Below, in pieces: positions 1-11,360 of a DNA stretch of 64,000 nucleotides. Position 1 is the stretch's first letter; every line of letters starts with the position of its first letter. Location: the NCBI GenBank assembly GCA_013398955.1, contig VWPU01024347.1, positions 1 through 64,000 of the forward strand, read 5' to 3'. Position numbers and translations under genes: made by a program. The stretch is from Callaeas wilsoni. Taxonomy: Eukaryota; Chordata; Aves; Passeriformes; Callaeidae. The notes below the pieces were generated by a model. The model made no database searches and was not told the DNA's origin. It saw only the letters and a program-made list of their open reading frames with translations.

Positions 1-222
1 CCCGGCCCGGTCCGGCCCTGCCCCGCAGCGGCGGCACCGGCAAGCGCGGCGGCGGTGGCGGAACGGTGCCGGTCCCGGTCTCCGTGCCGGTTCCGGCGGG
101 GCGGTATCGCCCGGCCAAAAGTCGGGGAGCGGTGCCCGGTGCGGAGTCCCCGGAAAGGAGCGGCTGGCGCGGCGCTCGCCTCGGAGTGGAAGCGGGTTTT
201 CAGCAAGTGCGGCGCTACGCCG
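1..222 (-). promoter_or_regulatory. KLF5: CpG-rich promoter/5' leader at window edge, probably KLF5
   Basis: The first 220 bases are very GC- and CpG-rich, in sharp contrast to the AT-rich sequence that follows. A GC box of the SP1/KLF type (GGCGGGGCGG) is at 95-104, inside a degenerate run of CCGGTNCC-like units. Read leftward, this block starts about 30 bases downstream of a TATA box at 254-247, so it could be the first transcribed bases of a minus-strand gene. No minus-strand ATG occurs in 1-222, so it would be untranslated leader. PIBF1, on the same strand to the right, is followed by KLF5 in other vertebrates, which is why I name KLF5. No KLF5 protein sequence is visible, so the gene identity is inference. 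A divergent plus-strand non-coding transcript is also possible. Confidence 0.5.
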
Positions 223-246
223 AGCCTTCTCTCATGCTTTTACTGT

Positions 247-254
247 TATTTATA
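247..254 (-). promoter_or_regulatory. TATA box facing left
   Basis: The minus strand reads CTATAAATAAC here, a full match to the TATA consensus TATAAATA. It sits exactly at the border between the AT-rich upstream DNA and the CpG-rich block at 1-222. Start of transcription would be expected near 220-225. A short minus-strand reading frame of six codons begins at the ATG at 235-233 and would lie just upstream of that start, so it need not be transcribed. Confidence 0.45.
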
Positions 255-548
255 GTCTTGTAAAGAAGCACTGCTAATGTGGGCACTTTAAAACAACTGT
301 CTTGTCCTACCTTTCATCTTCAAAAGGGTTTTAAAGGCAGTCGTTCAGATTTATTATTTTTTGTCCTGAAGGCAACTCGTACTCGAAACCTGCTGCTAAT
401 AATTACCAGCGCGGCAGTACACATCAACCCGCCGCCTTGCCCCTCGTACATTGTGAAAATGAAGGTTTTTCAGCATTTTACAGAAATAGCGCAGAGGACA
501 AGGAAGACGGGTAGAGGAAAAGAGGTAGCGACAATTGACTCTTCTCTT

Positions 549-572
549 CCCCCCCTGCCCTCCCCCCCCCCC
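549..572 (-). promoter_or_regulatory. G-rich tract (minus strand) upstream of the edge promoter
   Basis: The plus strand carries C runs of 7, 3 and 11 bases separated by only one or two bases. The minus strand therefore has G11-A-G3-CA-G7, which can form a G-quadruplex or bind SP1/MAZ-type zinc-finger proteins. It lies about 300 bp upstream of the proposed leftward TATA box. The function is inferred from position and composition only. Confidence 0.35.
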
Positions 573-599
573 GCTGAAATGAGGCAAGTTTCTATTTAC

Positions 600-3500
600 T
601 TGTTTTGATGTGTGGTTTCGACGCAAAGCATATTTCCCCGTAGACACAGGACGGTGAGCTAAGCTCTCGCATGTTTCGCTAAACCAGAAAAAGGAGGGAC
701 GCCGTCCTTTCGTGCAACACCGACCGGCTCACGTCGTATGGGAAAAGTACAGCATGTAGTGGAGCTTTGGAAAAAAGCACAAACTTTCCACCTTTCTCCC
801 AGCCCTGTCAGCTCTGCGCCTTCGGTTTGCAGGGAGAGAGTCTGGGAATCCACAGAAATGTTGGCAACCTCCCCTTCCCCGTATTTATCCCCTATCATTT
901 ACAGAGACGGTTCTTTTTTAAAACGTAAAAAAAGTATTTTTCTTCTGGTTCACCTGGCACTCCTCCCCTTTGCCGCCCAGTCCACAGTGAGTAGGATGTC
1001 TCAGAGCCTGCATGCAGAAAGCTAATTACAGAACCAGGGAAGAGCTCAGCATAACATTTCTTTACACGAACTGTCTGTTTAGCAATATGTAGCCGCTTGA
1101 TGCTTGTTATTACTAACGTAGACCCGGCTACTCCCGTCAGCGCAGCATTTAAAGTCGTGCAGGCTCATTTCCATCCGACACTAACACGTATTCCCGTTTA
1201 GGCAATATGCAACTTCAGTGTCCTTTACTGAAGACTCATGGCTGGCATTTCTTTCCCAACTCAAGCCTAGGAACAGGTGTTTTAACCATCAAATTTTAAA
1301 ATCATGTTTTTGTGTGAATGCCCTTCACATAACCCTAATTTAGAGTTAAACTTCAAACTATGCTTTTTGAATACCTGACATGTTCCCTATGTCAACCCTG
1401 TTAGGCTTCAAACTATGTTTTTGATTATTTGAAAGGACAAATTTAATATAAACTGCTCTCTAACAGCTTTAAAAGTGCAAAACTAGCAATACTACACTAT
1501 GCTGTCTGGAAACAAATTCTTCTAGATTAGGCACAACATAGAAGTAGGCAGCATCTGATGCCGTGCATGTACTGGTAACTTTCAGATATTTATGTGAATT
1601 CTGTGGCTGTAGTAACTGAAGTGTTTCTGAGACTCGCATACCTTACTTGCATGTTTTCTTTCCATCTGATTAAATGAATGATGAACAGATAATTTCAAAA
1701 GGTTTTTTTGTTTGGTTTCTTTTTGTCTGTTTGTTTGTTTTGCTCTGTTTTATATATATGCATTTTTAAAAGGTCTGCCCTGGCAAAAGCTTTGGCAGGT
1801 TAATTAGAATGGTATCACTGAGTAAAGCTCTGTGTATACTTTAAACATTTTCAGAAGCATCTCTGAATGTGTTTTAATTTTTTTAGAAAGGATGTAATTA
1901 GGTCTGAACTGCAGATAAATAAATCCAATCTCATCACCATGTTTCTGTGCTAGTGATGGTCTAGGTCTTACAGTCTTTTATCAAGCAACGATCAGTGGAA
2001 GATGACTAAAGGCTATATAATTTTTAAAGAGTAATTTTTTATTTTGATTTTCCTACTATCACTAACAATTAAGCAGGAAAGTCAGATAGACTCTTGTTCC
2101 TGCTCAGGTTCACTGCTTATCTGACCTACATAGTGCTGCACTATTTAGTTTACAGATAGTCTAAATGCGCTTTTAGATCCAGACAGAAAAATTATTTGAT
2201 AGGCCATTTCAAGAATTCCCATTGTTATTAGATTTTTGGAACAAAAATTGGAAACAAATAATTTTTATTTACAAATTTAAAGTCAATAATAGGCTGCCAA
2301 CTAATGTCATCTCCTAAATTAAACTGAAATGAGAGTTTGTTCAGAATTACTCATCATGAAAAGAATGAATTTACAGCTATAATAATTTTGGAATGTTTCT
2401 ACTTCTTCACTGATTTTGCAGACAGAGGTAGAAGTGAGTTTACACCTTAACAGATGAATTTGCAGCAGAAAACCGAGTAAACTGTTTTCAACCCAGCACA
2501 GCCCTGTTTGTGTAAGTAAGACTTCAGGCAGATATGTTTAGTAGTTATGGTAAGTGATCATTCCTCTGCAACACAAGTCTCTGTGAATCTTTTAAAAACT
2601 ACAGTTCAAGGTCTTTAGTTACTGTCCTGCAGAGCAGAGCAAGGAGGAATAAAGCATTGATTGGTAAGCACCTAGAGCTAGGTATATGAAATATACTTTT
2701 CAGTGTCCACGGTTACTGGCAGGAGAAGAGCAATGCTCTGCACTCAAAAGAGCATTACCGGGTTCAGGGGAAAAGGGTTAAACTTTCTGAAACTATGTCA
2801 ATGCTGCAGGTTCTGAGTGGGCAAGGATCCAGGCTTTCTGAATGAATGTAGACTCAATTACTTTGAACTCTCTTGTTCTGTACATTCCTATTCGCTTAGT
2901 AGTGCTTTGCCCATTAGGGGAGACAGGAGAAAACAAGAACAAATGTCAAGTCCTGGGCGGTTGGGAGCTTGGCAGTGGAGGAGCAGAGCACTGCCTTGTG
3001 GGAGTGGGGTTGGGAGCAAAGGAGTTCAGCAGTGGGACCAGGATGGAGACAGGCTCTCTGGTTTCCTAACCCATCGCTCCACAGGACGTACCTCTTAGGA
3101 AAGGTACTTGTGTCCCACTGTCCTGCTGGGAGGAGTACGGTCAGAGTTATGGGGACCTGCACGTGTGTTTTTTGGAGGCATAGGGAAGGACTGGAAAGAC
3201 ATGGACAAGTTGTTTCATAATGATGAGGTGAGGGAAGACCAAGGACCTCAGCTGAACTAAGCCAGGCTTCAAAGCTACAGGAAGATATCTGATTATAATT
3301 TCAGGAGCTTTTAGCACATAGAGAGGCCTGCTCTGATTCAGCAAATACCCACCTCATTTTTTCACGTAAATTTACTGGAGAAGTGGGCATGAACTTTCTT
3401 CTTGCAAAAGAGTAGCTGTCTGTACTTTTGGCCACTCATTAGACTCCATCTCCCCAAGGGAAGAAACGGTTTCGCTTTTTACTTCTAACTTTCAAAAGAG

Positions 3501-6500
3501 AGCCAGCACAATCCTTTTACTTTAAGAAAGCCATTATTTTTCTTGTGCTAACTTTCCTCTGAAGACAGGATTGCACCAGCCACGAGGTACCATCTTAACT
3601 CATGACAGGCTTTGCGAATGCCACTCGCGCTGTATAATCCAGCACCACCACACCGAGGAATGTAGCAGGGTGACTTTCTGTTAAAGCGAATGTGGGAAAT
3701 CATGAAATGACAGTCTATTCCTGTGTACCTTTATCTCTTGCTGTTTCAGGATTAGCTTACAGAGGTGTTTCCTTTGCTTATGAAAGGCAAGCCCAGTTCC
3801 CGTTTTTCATTTCACTTTACCAGAAATACTGTGATAGACCATATGGAGAGAAGGATATTCCTGCTAAAATAACAAATGGAACTCCTTAATTATTTGAGCC
3901 TGACATTAGAGTAAAAACACATTTCATCTTGACTTCTTTCCCCTCTTGACATTTCAGTAGTCATCCCGTTCCACCTCTGCTCTAGTGTGCAAAGCCTTGC
4001 CATCAGGAAAATACCTCTAGTTCCCCTCGAACAACACTTTGTTTTGAAGGATGTACAGAGAGTGAGATTTCATTTTGCCAGCCTCCCTGTAAACCCTAGA
4101 GGACAGTTGTGTCAAACCTTCCCATTTCCAGTGGAGTTCCTGAGGCTTTCTTGGCTGCTCTGCTGGGAGTGAAGTGTGTACCTTCCTGACCTAGCTTGGC
4201 ATTTTTGTTAATGGAATTGAGTTGGCACATCATAGCAGGTAAAAACCTTCTCAACAGCATGATTCCAAGCATCAGAGAACTGAATTTGACAGTTTTTTAG
4301 GATATAAAGACTACAAAAAACCTGCAAAAAGAAATCATTCTTTTATTTTATAGGCTCAGGAAGAGTCACCATTGCAAAACTCGGTAAAGACTTTATAAAA
4401 TGAGAGGTGTACACAAGGTTTTATTTTGCACAGTTAAAAATTAGGCAAACTTTTAAAGTTATGTTTGAAGTTTGCTAAGATTACTAAAAGCACGCAGATG
4501 CAGTTTTACTTGTGGTTTGTTTTTATCCTTTAGCTAAACATATTTTTCTTCCACTGTAAGATGAGTAAGTTAAAATAGCAGTGAAGGTTTGTGACAACTA
4601 AATAAAGGTATGTAAACTTACCCACAAACAACCTTTGAAAAAACTTTTTGCAGCAACAGGTAAAGATCCTACCATGTCTGCATTTTCTGTGTTTTGACCT
4701 GAGTCAGTCTGCACTGTACAAAGCCTAATTACAGATTAATTATATAAATCTGTCTATGCAGAGGTCTGTTCAAGTATTTTCCCTCAAGTTTAACTTGAGC
4801 ATGTGTCTATACACTTGCATGCATCAGTCTGATTTGCTATTTATCAAGGCCAGTGCTGACTTGGCGGAACAGATGTTTCAAGATGGAAACTTCAACTGCT
4901 CATTACTTGAATTCTTGGATTAAGAATCATCAACCTGTCTGGAGGGAACAAGACATCTTACTCAGTAGCTGAACCCAATCTTTAGTTCAATTTTGAGAAG
5001 TCTTAACTTCAGGTAAACAGCCTCATATTACTTAGGTTTCAGGTACAGTTCAAATATTTTCAGCCCATCTGACAAGAAAAATTACAGAGAAATCTTTTAT
5101 TGTTACCAGTTTAGTTTTTTTGACCTCTGTAGGTTAGTATATATCTGAACTGGAGGCTGTTTATTACAACAGGCCTTTTCGAGAACAACAGGTCACTGAC
5201 TCAGCTTTAGGAGATGAGTCTTTCCTGTATTTTCATCCGTTGTCATACAGCTGCTCGGCTCTGACTTGTTGCACAGTAGGGCCAGAAATGACAACGACAT
5301 GCTCCTTCAGCATGTCATTTAATTATTTATGTACTGTTAGAGCAGATGGAAATCAGTACATGCAGGGTAATTAGACAAGATTAATTAAAATGCTAATGTC
5401 CTTAGAAAATAACATTCACAATTTTTGGAAAGGTGGTTTGCCCATCACTTGGAAGTTTAGTGGGAGCCATGACCATGCTTTACTTCCACCTCCCCTGTCC
5501 AATGCGGAGGCCGCCTGCTTTAGAAGAGCAAATGATGTTGGCAATGCTTGTTAGCAATAGGTGGTCTTATGCTGGTGTTTTAACTGCTTGGATACACGAG
5601 ACAAACCCACATGTTTTAGTACTAAAGAAAGCACTTTTTGGCTCCAGAATGTTTATGCTGAGGATCTGTTAACAAACACTAACTGTAAAGCAGTTAATCG
5701 CATATTTTGGCTGAAATCTCCTGATTAGAGAAATAACGTAATAGAGAGTGGTTTGGGTCTTGTGAAATACTGGTCTGCCAGGTGGGAGATGGAGCCTATA
5801 CAGGCTTGGACGTGGCAGAGGGGATGGTCTGGCCAGACAAGCTAGGATGGCATTAAAGCAATGAGCTAGTAGTTTAACAATCCCTAGGAGCATAATGAGG
5901 TCGGGCAATGAATGCTCATTTGGAACTAAATCCTGATGTTGAGAGCAAAAATAATTAAAGGATGTAGTCAGAAAAAATTCCTTCACCTCTTACGCCGTGT
6001 CCTTTCAAGCAGGGGAAGAAAGGATAAGCTCTTTAATGACCTGCCTGTGAGGTGCTCAGAGAAGATGCTGGGGCCCTTCGAGCCCAGTATCTGCAGGGTA
6101 CAGTGTGCTGCTCGCTGTGATCCCGGGGAAACGCACAGGCCCTGAGAGACAGCTTTGGCTGTCCAGAGGAGCTAACGAGCCTGTGTGGTTATGTTCCCTG
6201 TGGGACCTGAACTGCCCCATTCAGAGTATAGAAACCTAAATTTCAGTGTGCCATGGAGCTCTGCCCTGAGGGGTGAGGCAGGAGAGTTCATGCTATTAGT
6301 GCCAATGTCTGCATAATTCCTAAAACTAAGCTATGTCTGTACTCAGTCTTGCATCCAGGGTAGGCGAATTTTGCATTAGACAAAGCTGAAATAAACTGTA
6401 GGCTGAGTGAGGTGAGTACAGTCCTGAAAGCCTACAATCCCATGGAAGTCAAAACACCCCTTCCTCAAAAGAACAACTCCTTTCCTTCTGCCTCTTTAGA

Positions 6501-7620
6501 GGGCATTTTGTAAAGCAGTTATAATTATAGACACTCAACAGCTGGGAAAAAAACTAGTAACAGCAAATATAACTTTGATGGCAGTTATTATGGAAAAATA
6601 ATATGGAGAAAGAAAGATGCCTAAGAAGTCAATGACCTGCATTGAAAAAAACATTTAAAAAAGGTCCATAAGAATTCTAACAATAGTCTGGTTTTAGATA
6701 AATGATGTAGATTTGTTGATAGGCAAAGAGAAACAAACATGTTAGATATTTCGGTGCTGCATTTGGGGAAAGAGAAGGAAATATATTTGTATCATATAAT
6801 GACAAAATACTTTACATTTCCACAGTAATTCAAGAGCATATTAAACTAGCTACTATTTATGGTCTTAGATGAACATGTCTGGAAAACTTCACACCAAGAA
6901 TTTAAAAAGAGATAGTCAGTGAGCTTTCAGGATTGATATTCAATAATTGTTTGATTAGACACGTTCCAGAATACTGTTAAGAAAGCTAGAGTTAGAACCA
7001 ATACTTAGAAAATGTAAATTAAGTGATGTAGCTAATTATAAACTTGCACTGTGACATTAATTTGAGCAGCTTAATGTGAACAGTCAGTATGTGAATCTAT
7101 TAAAATAGATAGTATTATTTATGTCACTCAGTATATGGTAATGAAAACCAAGATTTTGTTGAATTACCTTTGGATAAATTTGGTCACAAAATATAACAGA
7201 GTTTATGAAAACACATTTTTGCAAAGTATATCACCGGATCCAGCTCAACATTTTTGACTGAAATTCCTAACTGACAAGTCTCAGCTTTTTTTCAAATGGA
7301 ATATTGCCAGGTTGCTGTATAAGGTCTCATGTGGGGGGACTGATTGTTTTTTAACAACAAGGTGTTTGCCTTTTTAAAAGAAAACATAATAGTTGATCAA
7401 TTTTATTGAGATTAGGTGTGGGGGAAAAATAAATAATGAAGGTGGGAAATCTGTCCACTGAAACGAAATCCCTAGATTCCTTGGTATGTGGGATGCTTCT
7501 AAACATCTTTCAGTAGAAATACATATGAAGTCATGAAAAGGTTTATGGCTTTATTATGGCTAGTTAGCTAGATTCCTCAGATGGCCAGGAAAGATGCAAA
7601 TCCTAGGTGCCTAAACATGT
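600..7620. other. Intergenic DNA, no gene seen
   Basis: AT-rich sequence with only short chance reading frames on both strands. A T/TTTG-rich simple stretch is at 1706-1750. A modest cluster of CpGs occurs at about 5990-6135. I saw no exon with plausible splice sites, no RNA gene and no confident repeat. By position it would be the upstream flank of the probable KLF5 promoter and could hold enhancers that sequence alone does not reveal. Confidence 0.5.
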
Positions 7621-7659
7621 AAGGTGAACCCTGTAGAGCTGTTATACTGTAAGTGGCAG

Positions 7660-7870
7660 GGCGCTTTCACTGAAGCGCTCAATCCTTTTGAGCACCCACA
7701 GCTCAAGTCGGGGTGCAGTCACTCCTCACACTTAGCTGCTGAGCCTGCATGCACTTGCAGCGTCTACTGGAATATTCGTTGTGCAGCCGGCGGAGAGAGC
7801 TGCGCCTCGAGATGGAGGCGGACACTGCTTCCTTTGGAACACCTGGATTTTGGATGAACCACGCAGCAAA
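7660..7870. other. Isolated CpG-rich patch in intergenic DNA
   Basis: About fourteen CpG dinucleotides fall within roughly 230 bases, while the flanking kilobases are AT-rich and CpG-poor. A six-base inverted repeat (GCGCTT/AAGCGC) starts it at 7661-7678. A plus-strand reading frame of 77 codons (7624-7857) spans it, but the product matches nothing I recognise and the frame may simply reflect the GC content. It could be an enhancer, a small exon of a non-coding RNA, or a repeat remnant. Confidence 0.35.
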
Positions 7871-7879
7871 CTGAGACGC

Positions 7880-10800
7880 TCGTTTAAAGAATGCTGTTTT
7901 CAGTCTTTCCTACTTATGACCCCCTCCTTCTGCCTCCTTTTACTTTTTGTTAAAAAATAAGTAATAATAATTTAAAAAAAACAAGACAAAAACTTGTATA
8001 ATTAATTAAAATTTAGCACCAGCAAACTTGTTTTTCTTGCTTACATTTTGAGGAGTCCTAGTAGTTCAAGAGCACAAGCTCACAGACTGACACCTGTTTA
8101 GAAGGATTTTTACAGCACACACTTAAAACTTATGTGCAGTATGCATGCCTACACAGAGCAGAAGCTGAAAATGGATTCTTTGAGCTATCGTATAAAGATC
8201 TACTGAGGCTGGAGGTTGAATGACTGGAGTTAAATCTAGACAATTTCAATCTTGATCAGACTCCCATGGTGAGGTTGCTTCACTATCATTGTTTGTGGTC
8301 TGATGGATCTTTCTTGTCAGTATTTGAGAATCATTCAGATGCAGCTTACAGAGCACTGCTGGTATGTGCAGCATGGCTCAGGAATTCCCAATTAAAGTAA
8401 CCAGGTAATGCGATTTTGTTGCTCCATTTCCATGATCTGTGCAGAGGAGCCACCCCAGCTCAAAGGAGCAGAAAGAATTAGGTGGCATCTCTTGTCTGTC
8501 TAAACAGTCTGCCCCTGGGAAGGAAAACCCCCAACAACTGGAAGGAACCAGCCTTTCCACAATCAGAAACAGCTGCTGCAGCAGCAAAAGCAGGATTTTC
8601 AGTCCGTCAGAGGATATTAAAATTACCACAGGGTTCTCACTTGCTTAATAATAAGGGTAATAACTCAGGTGACCCATTACCATTTTTCAAAATACCTTGG
8701 TAACTCAACTGACATGTTTTGAATAGAAAAGAAGTTTAGGAAGGAACAAGTAATTTCAAAAAACTATCAATAGCAAGTACTGATTTTCTATGCATCTGCC
8801 TCAAGACTAAGTGAGGTTTGACCTCCAGTGAAGACACATTAAACGTCTTTCCATAAGTGAGGTGGCTAAGTGGATGTCACTTGTCTGGAGGGATAACAGC
8901 AAAGTAGAGATTACAAAAACATACCTCACTTGCAGTAGAAGGGTGAGTCAGGAGCTTGAAAGATGCTTCCCAAGAAAATTTAGGAAGATATGCTTGATTT
9001 TTCATCCCAATCACTCCATAGAAAAGGATTTACAGTACACACTTAACATTTTGTGATGAAAATGTTTAAAATTATGATCATCAAAACTCCAGAAATCAGA
9101 GAATGTATCTGGACTCACTACTGAAGCGAAAAACTCAACAGAATATCTGTTGTGTTTAGTGGCCATCACAAGCTGAACAATAAGAAAGACGAATGAACCA
9201 AAGGCTGCCAACCTTAGAGACTTCAGTCCTCCACCATGAGGAAGCTGACCAGCCTTGATAAAATGTGGCTGCACATGAGTCCTATCTCCTGTTCACTTGG
9301 GGGGCTTACAGAATTGGTGACAACGTTCATCTTGCTGGATGAAGAAATGTCTGTATTTCTAACTGCGTAGTGTAATGAAAAGGCACAGCTGCATCCCCCT
9401 TCGAGGTTTCCATTTGCCTCATGAGGAACTCATTCCATCAAGGAAGCAACTGCCTCCACACTGTTTGTTTGGTTTCATTTACTCTAGGTAAGGCATAGTC
9501 AGAAAATGACAGATTTGCCAACATTGCAACAATCTAGAAATAAGATGATAGGTGAAAAATGACAGTGTATCAGTGATGGCTCAAATGTCTGTTCACAGCA
9601 GGGACTTAGAAGTGACATACATCTGTCAAAATGCTGGCACACAGAAATATCTCTCTTCTCAAATAAGTCACGTAAGATGTCCATTAAAAAAGAAGTCAAA
9701 TGAAATGTTACAGAAGAGGAACTATCTAATGACATAGGACAGTATTACAGATCTCACCCTAGTTTTGCTAACTATACTATTCCCAGGAACAGCAGATTCA
9801 TTCAAAGTCCTTCAGAATGTTTTTAATTTCTCAGACATATATTAAGTATCAGATTATGGTAAATTATATTCAACACAGTAAAACAGTTAGTTAATACAAT
9901 GTTCTTTTTTCTCCCTCACTATGTTTTGCCTTTCGGAAAATATTTAGAACCTGATTAACAGAAATAAATAATTTTTCGGGGTGAAAAACATGAAACACTT
10001 TGTTAACATACTGGCGGTCGTAGCTTCAGCTTCAAGTGTCAGATTATTTTCTACAAAACATGCTGGAAAAGCATGCAACAAAATATTCAGTACAATATTC
10101 AATACAGCTTTATTCTGCACTTAGTTTAAGGATATGATTTATTTTGGTAATAAAGGACACTGTTCTTCAAAATGAGACATTTAATTTACAATCATAGTTA
10201 CAACCAGCTTAGCTAGTTTCCACTAACATTTTTCTAAAATTTTTTTTTCATAATTTGTTTTTGAAAATGCTTTTTGAATTATTAAAAAAGAAAATAAATA
10301 AAAAGAAATGTTTTCAGAACAAGAGGCCAATATAAAAACCTTTCTCCATTTTAATGATGCTTTGTTAGTTTATTTTTTCTAAACTAGAACAGAGCTAGAT
10401 AAAAAATATTTGTTTTAGGATGTTCACATTTGACCCATAAGTAGTATTCTTGCTGGGTGACTTAATGGAAGTTTGGTGCATGCCTGTTGTGTTGTGGCAT
10501 GGAAAAGTGCTGTTCATGAAGGTACAGCTCATTTCAAATGCGTTGACCTGACCGGTTCACAACATGCTTAGTTAAGCTACAGAGCCCGCTTACGCATGGA
10601 CTCGGAGGCAATGTGGCAAGTGGGATGAGGCAAGACTTCAACAGCATGTCTTAATCCCTGTGCTGCCTGAAAGATATAAATAAGATAAAGGAGAGGAAAA
10701 GTTGATTCAATCTTTTAACAAAACAAGGTTTCTTTCTCTCTAGATTGCATATTGATAACTTTGTAAAGTAACAAAATACAAAGCTTCTTGTAATGATTAG

Positions 10801-11285
10801 AAACCCTTGTTTCTGTGCACTTCAAGAGTAGGGCCTAATGATTCATAAATCTGGCAGACAGTATTGGGTACAAATCACCATAAGATACAACATAACTATA
10901 TGTAACATGGGAAAAAAATCTGCATTTTAGTGCACAGGAGAAACAAACTCGTATTAAAACAAGCATTTAGTCAGGACCGGGATAAATATCTTGTTCTACA
11001 TGTTTTAAAGTGTTTTACCATGCAGTACTACAGTTTTTCAAATTTTAAGTCTTGCATTCAGATGACTTCACTGACAAATCAAAATAGTAAAAGTGGAGGG
11101 ACAAAGAAATTACCTCTTTTCCTTTTGCTTCATGCTCATGCTTTCCTTTTGCTTCACGTGCCAGACCGTGTGAATAGAGCAAGTTGCAAATGCACAAACT
11201 GTCTTTCATCAATAGCATCTGCATCCATCACAGCTGTTTTAAATCTTATGTTAAAACAACTATTTGAAGATAGTGAAATTCACCT
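7880..11285. other. Intergenic DNA, no gene seen
   Basis: AT-rich, with only scattered short frames. A short A/T-rich simple segment follows the CpG patch at 7950-8015. Nothing here can be assigned to a gene or a named repeat. Confidence 0.45.
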
Positions 11286-11286
11286 A

Positions 11287-11360
11287 TGAGATAATTAATC
11301 ATAGTAGGTTAGACCAGCTTGGTCCACTGTGTTCTGTCAACAGAAGCATTTTGCAATGAT
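11287..11360 (-). repeat. Old CR1-like LINE 3' fragment
   Basis: The plus strand reads as a degraded reverse complement of the 3' end of the older amniote CR1-type LINEs. The key phrase is 'ggttagaccagcttggtcca' followed by a 'tctgtcaacag' block, where the family has a 'gggtcagaccaaaggtcca' phrase followed by 'tctgtctcc..cagtgg'. The inserted strand is therefore minus. It is diverged and the left and right limits are uncertain. Confidence 0.45.

Noticed and set aside
55..263. Arginine-rich plus-strand frames in the CpG block.
   Set aside because: Composition-driven frames in GC-rich sequence, with poor start context and no homologue recognised.
1700..1740. Minus-strand CAG followed by a TKR..TKK-like frame, a third candidate for the PIBF1 tail.
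   Set aside because: The upstream sequence is A-rich, not a splice acceptor, and the sequence is a simple TTTG-type repeat.
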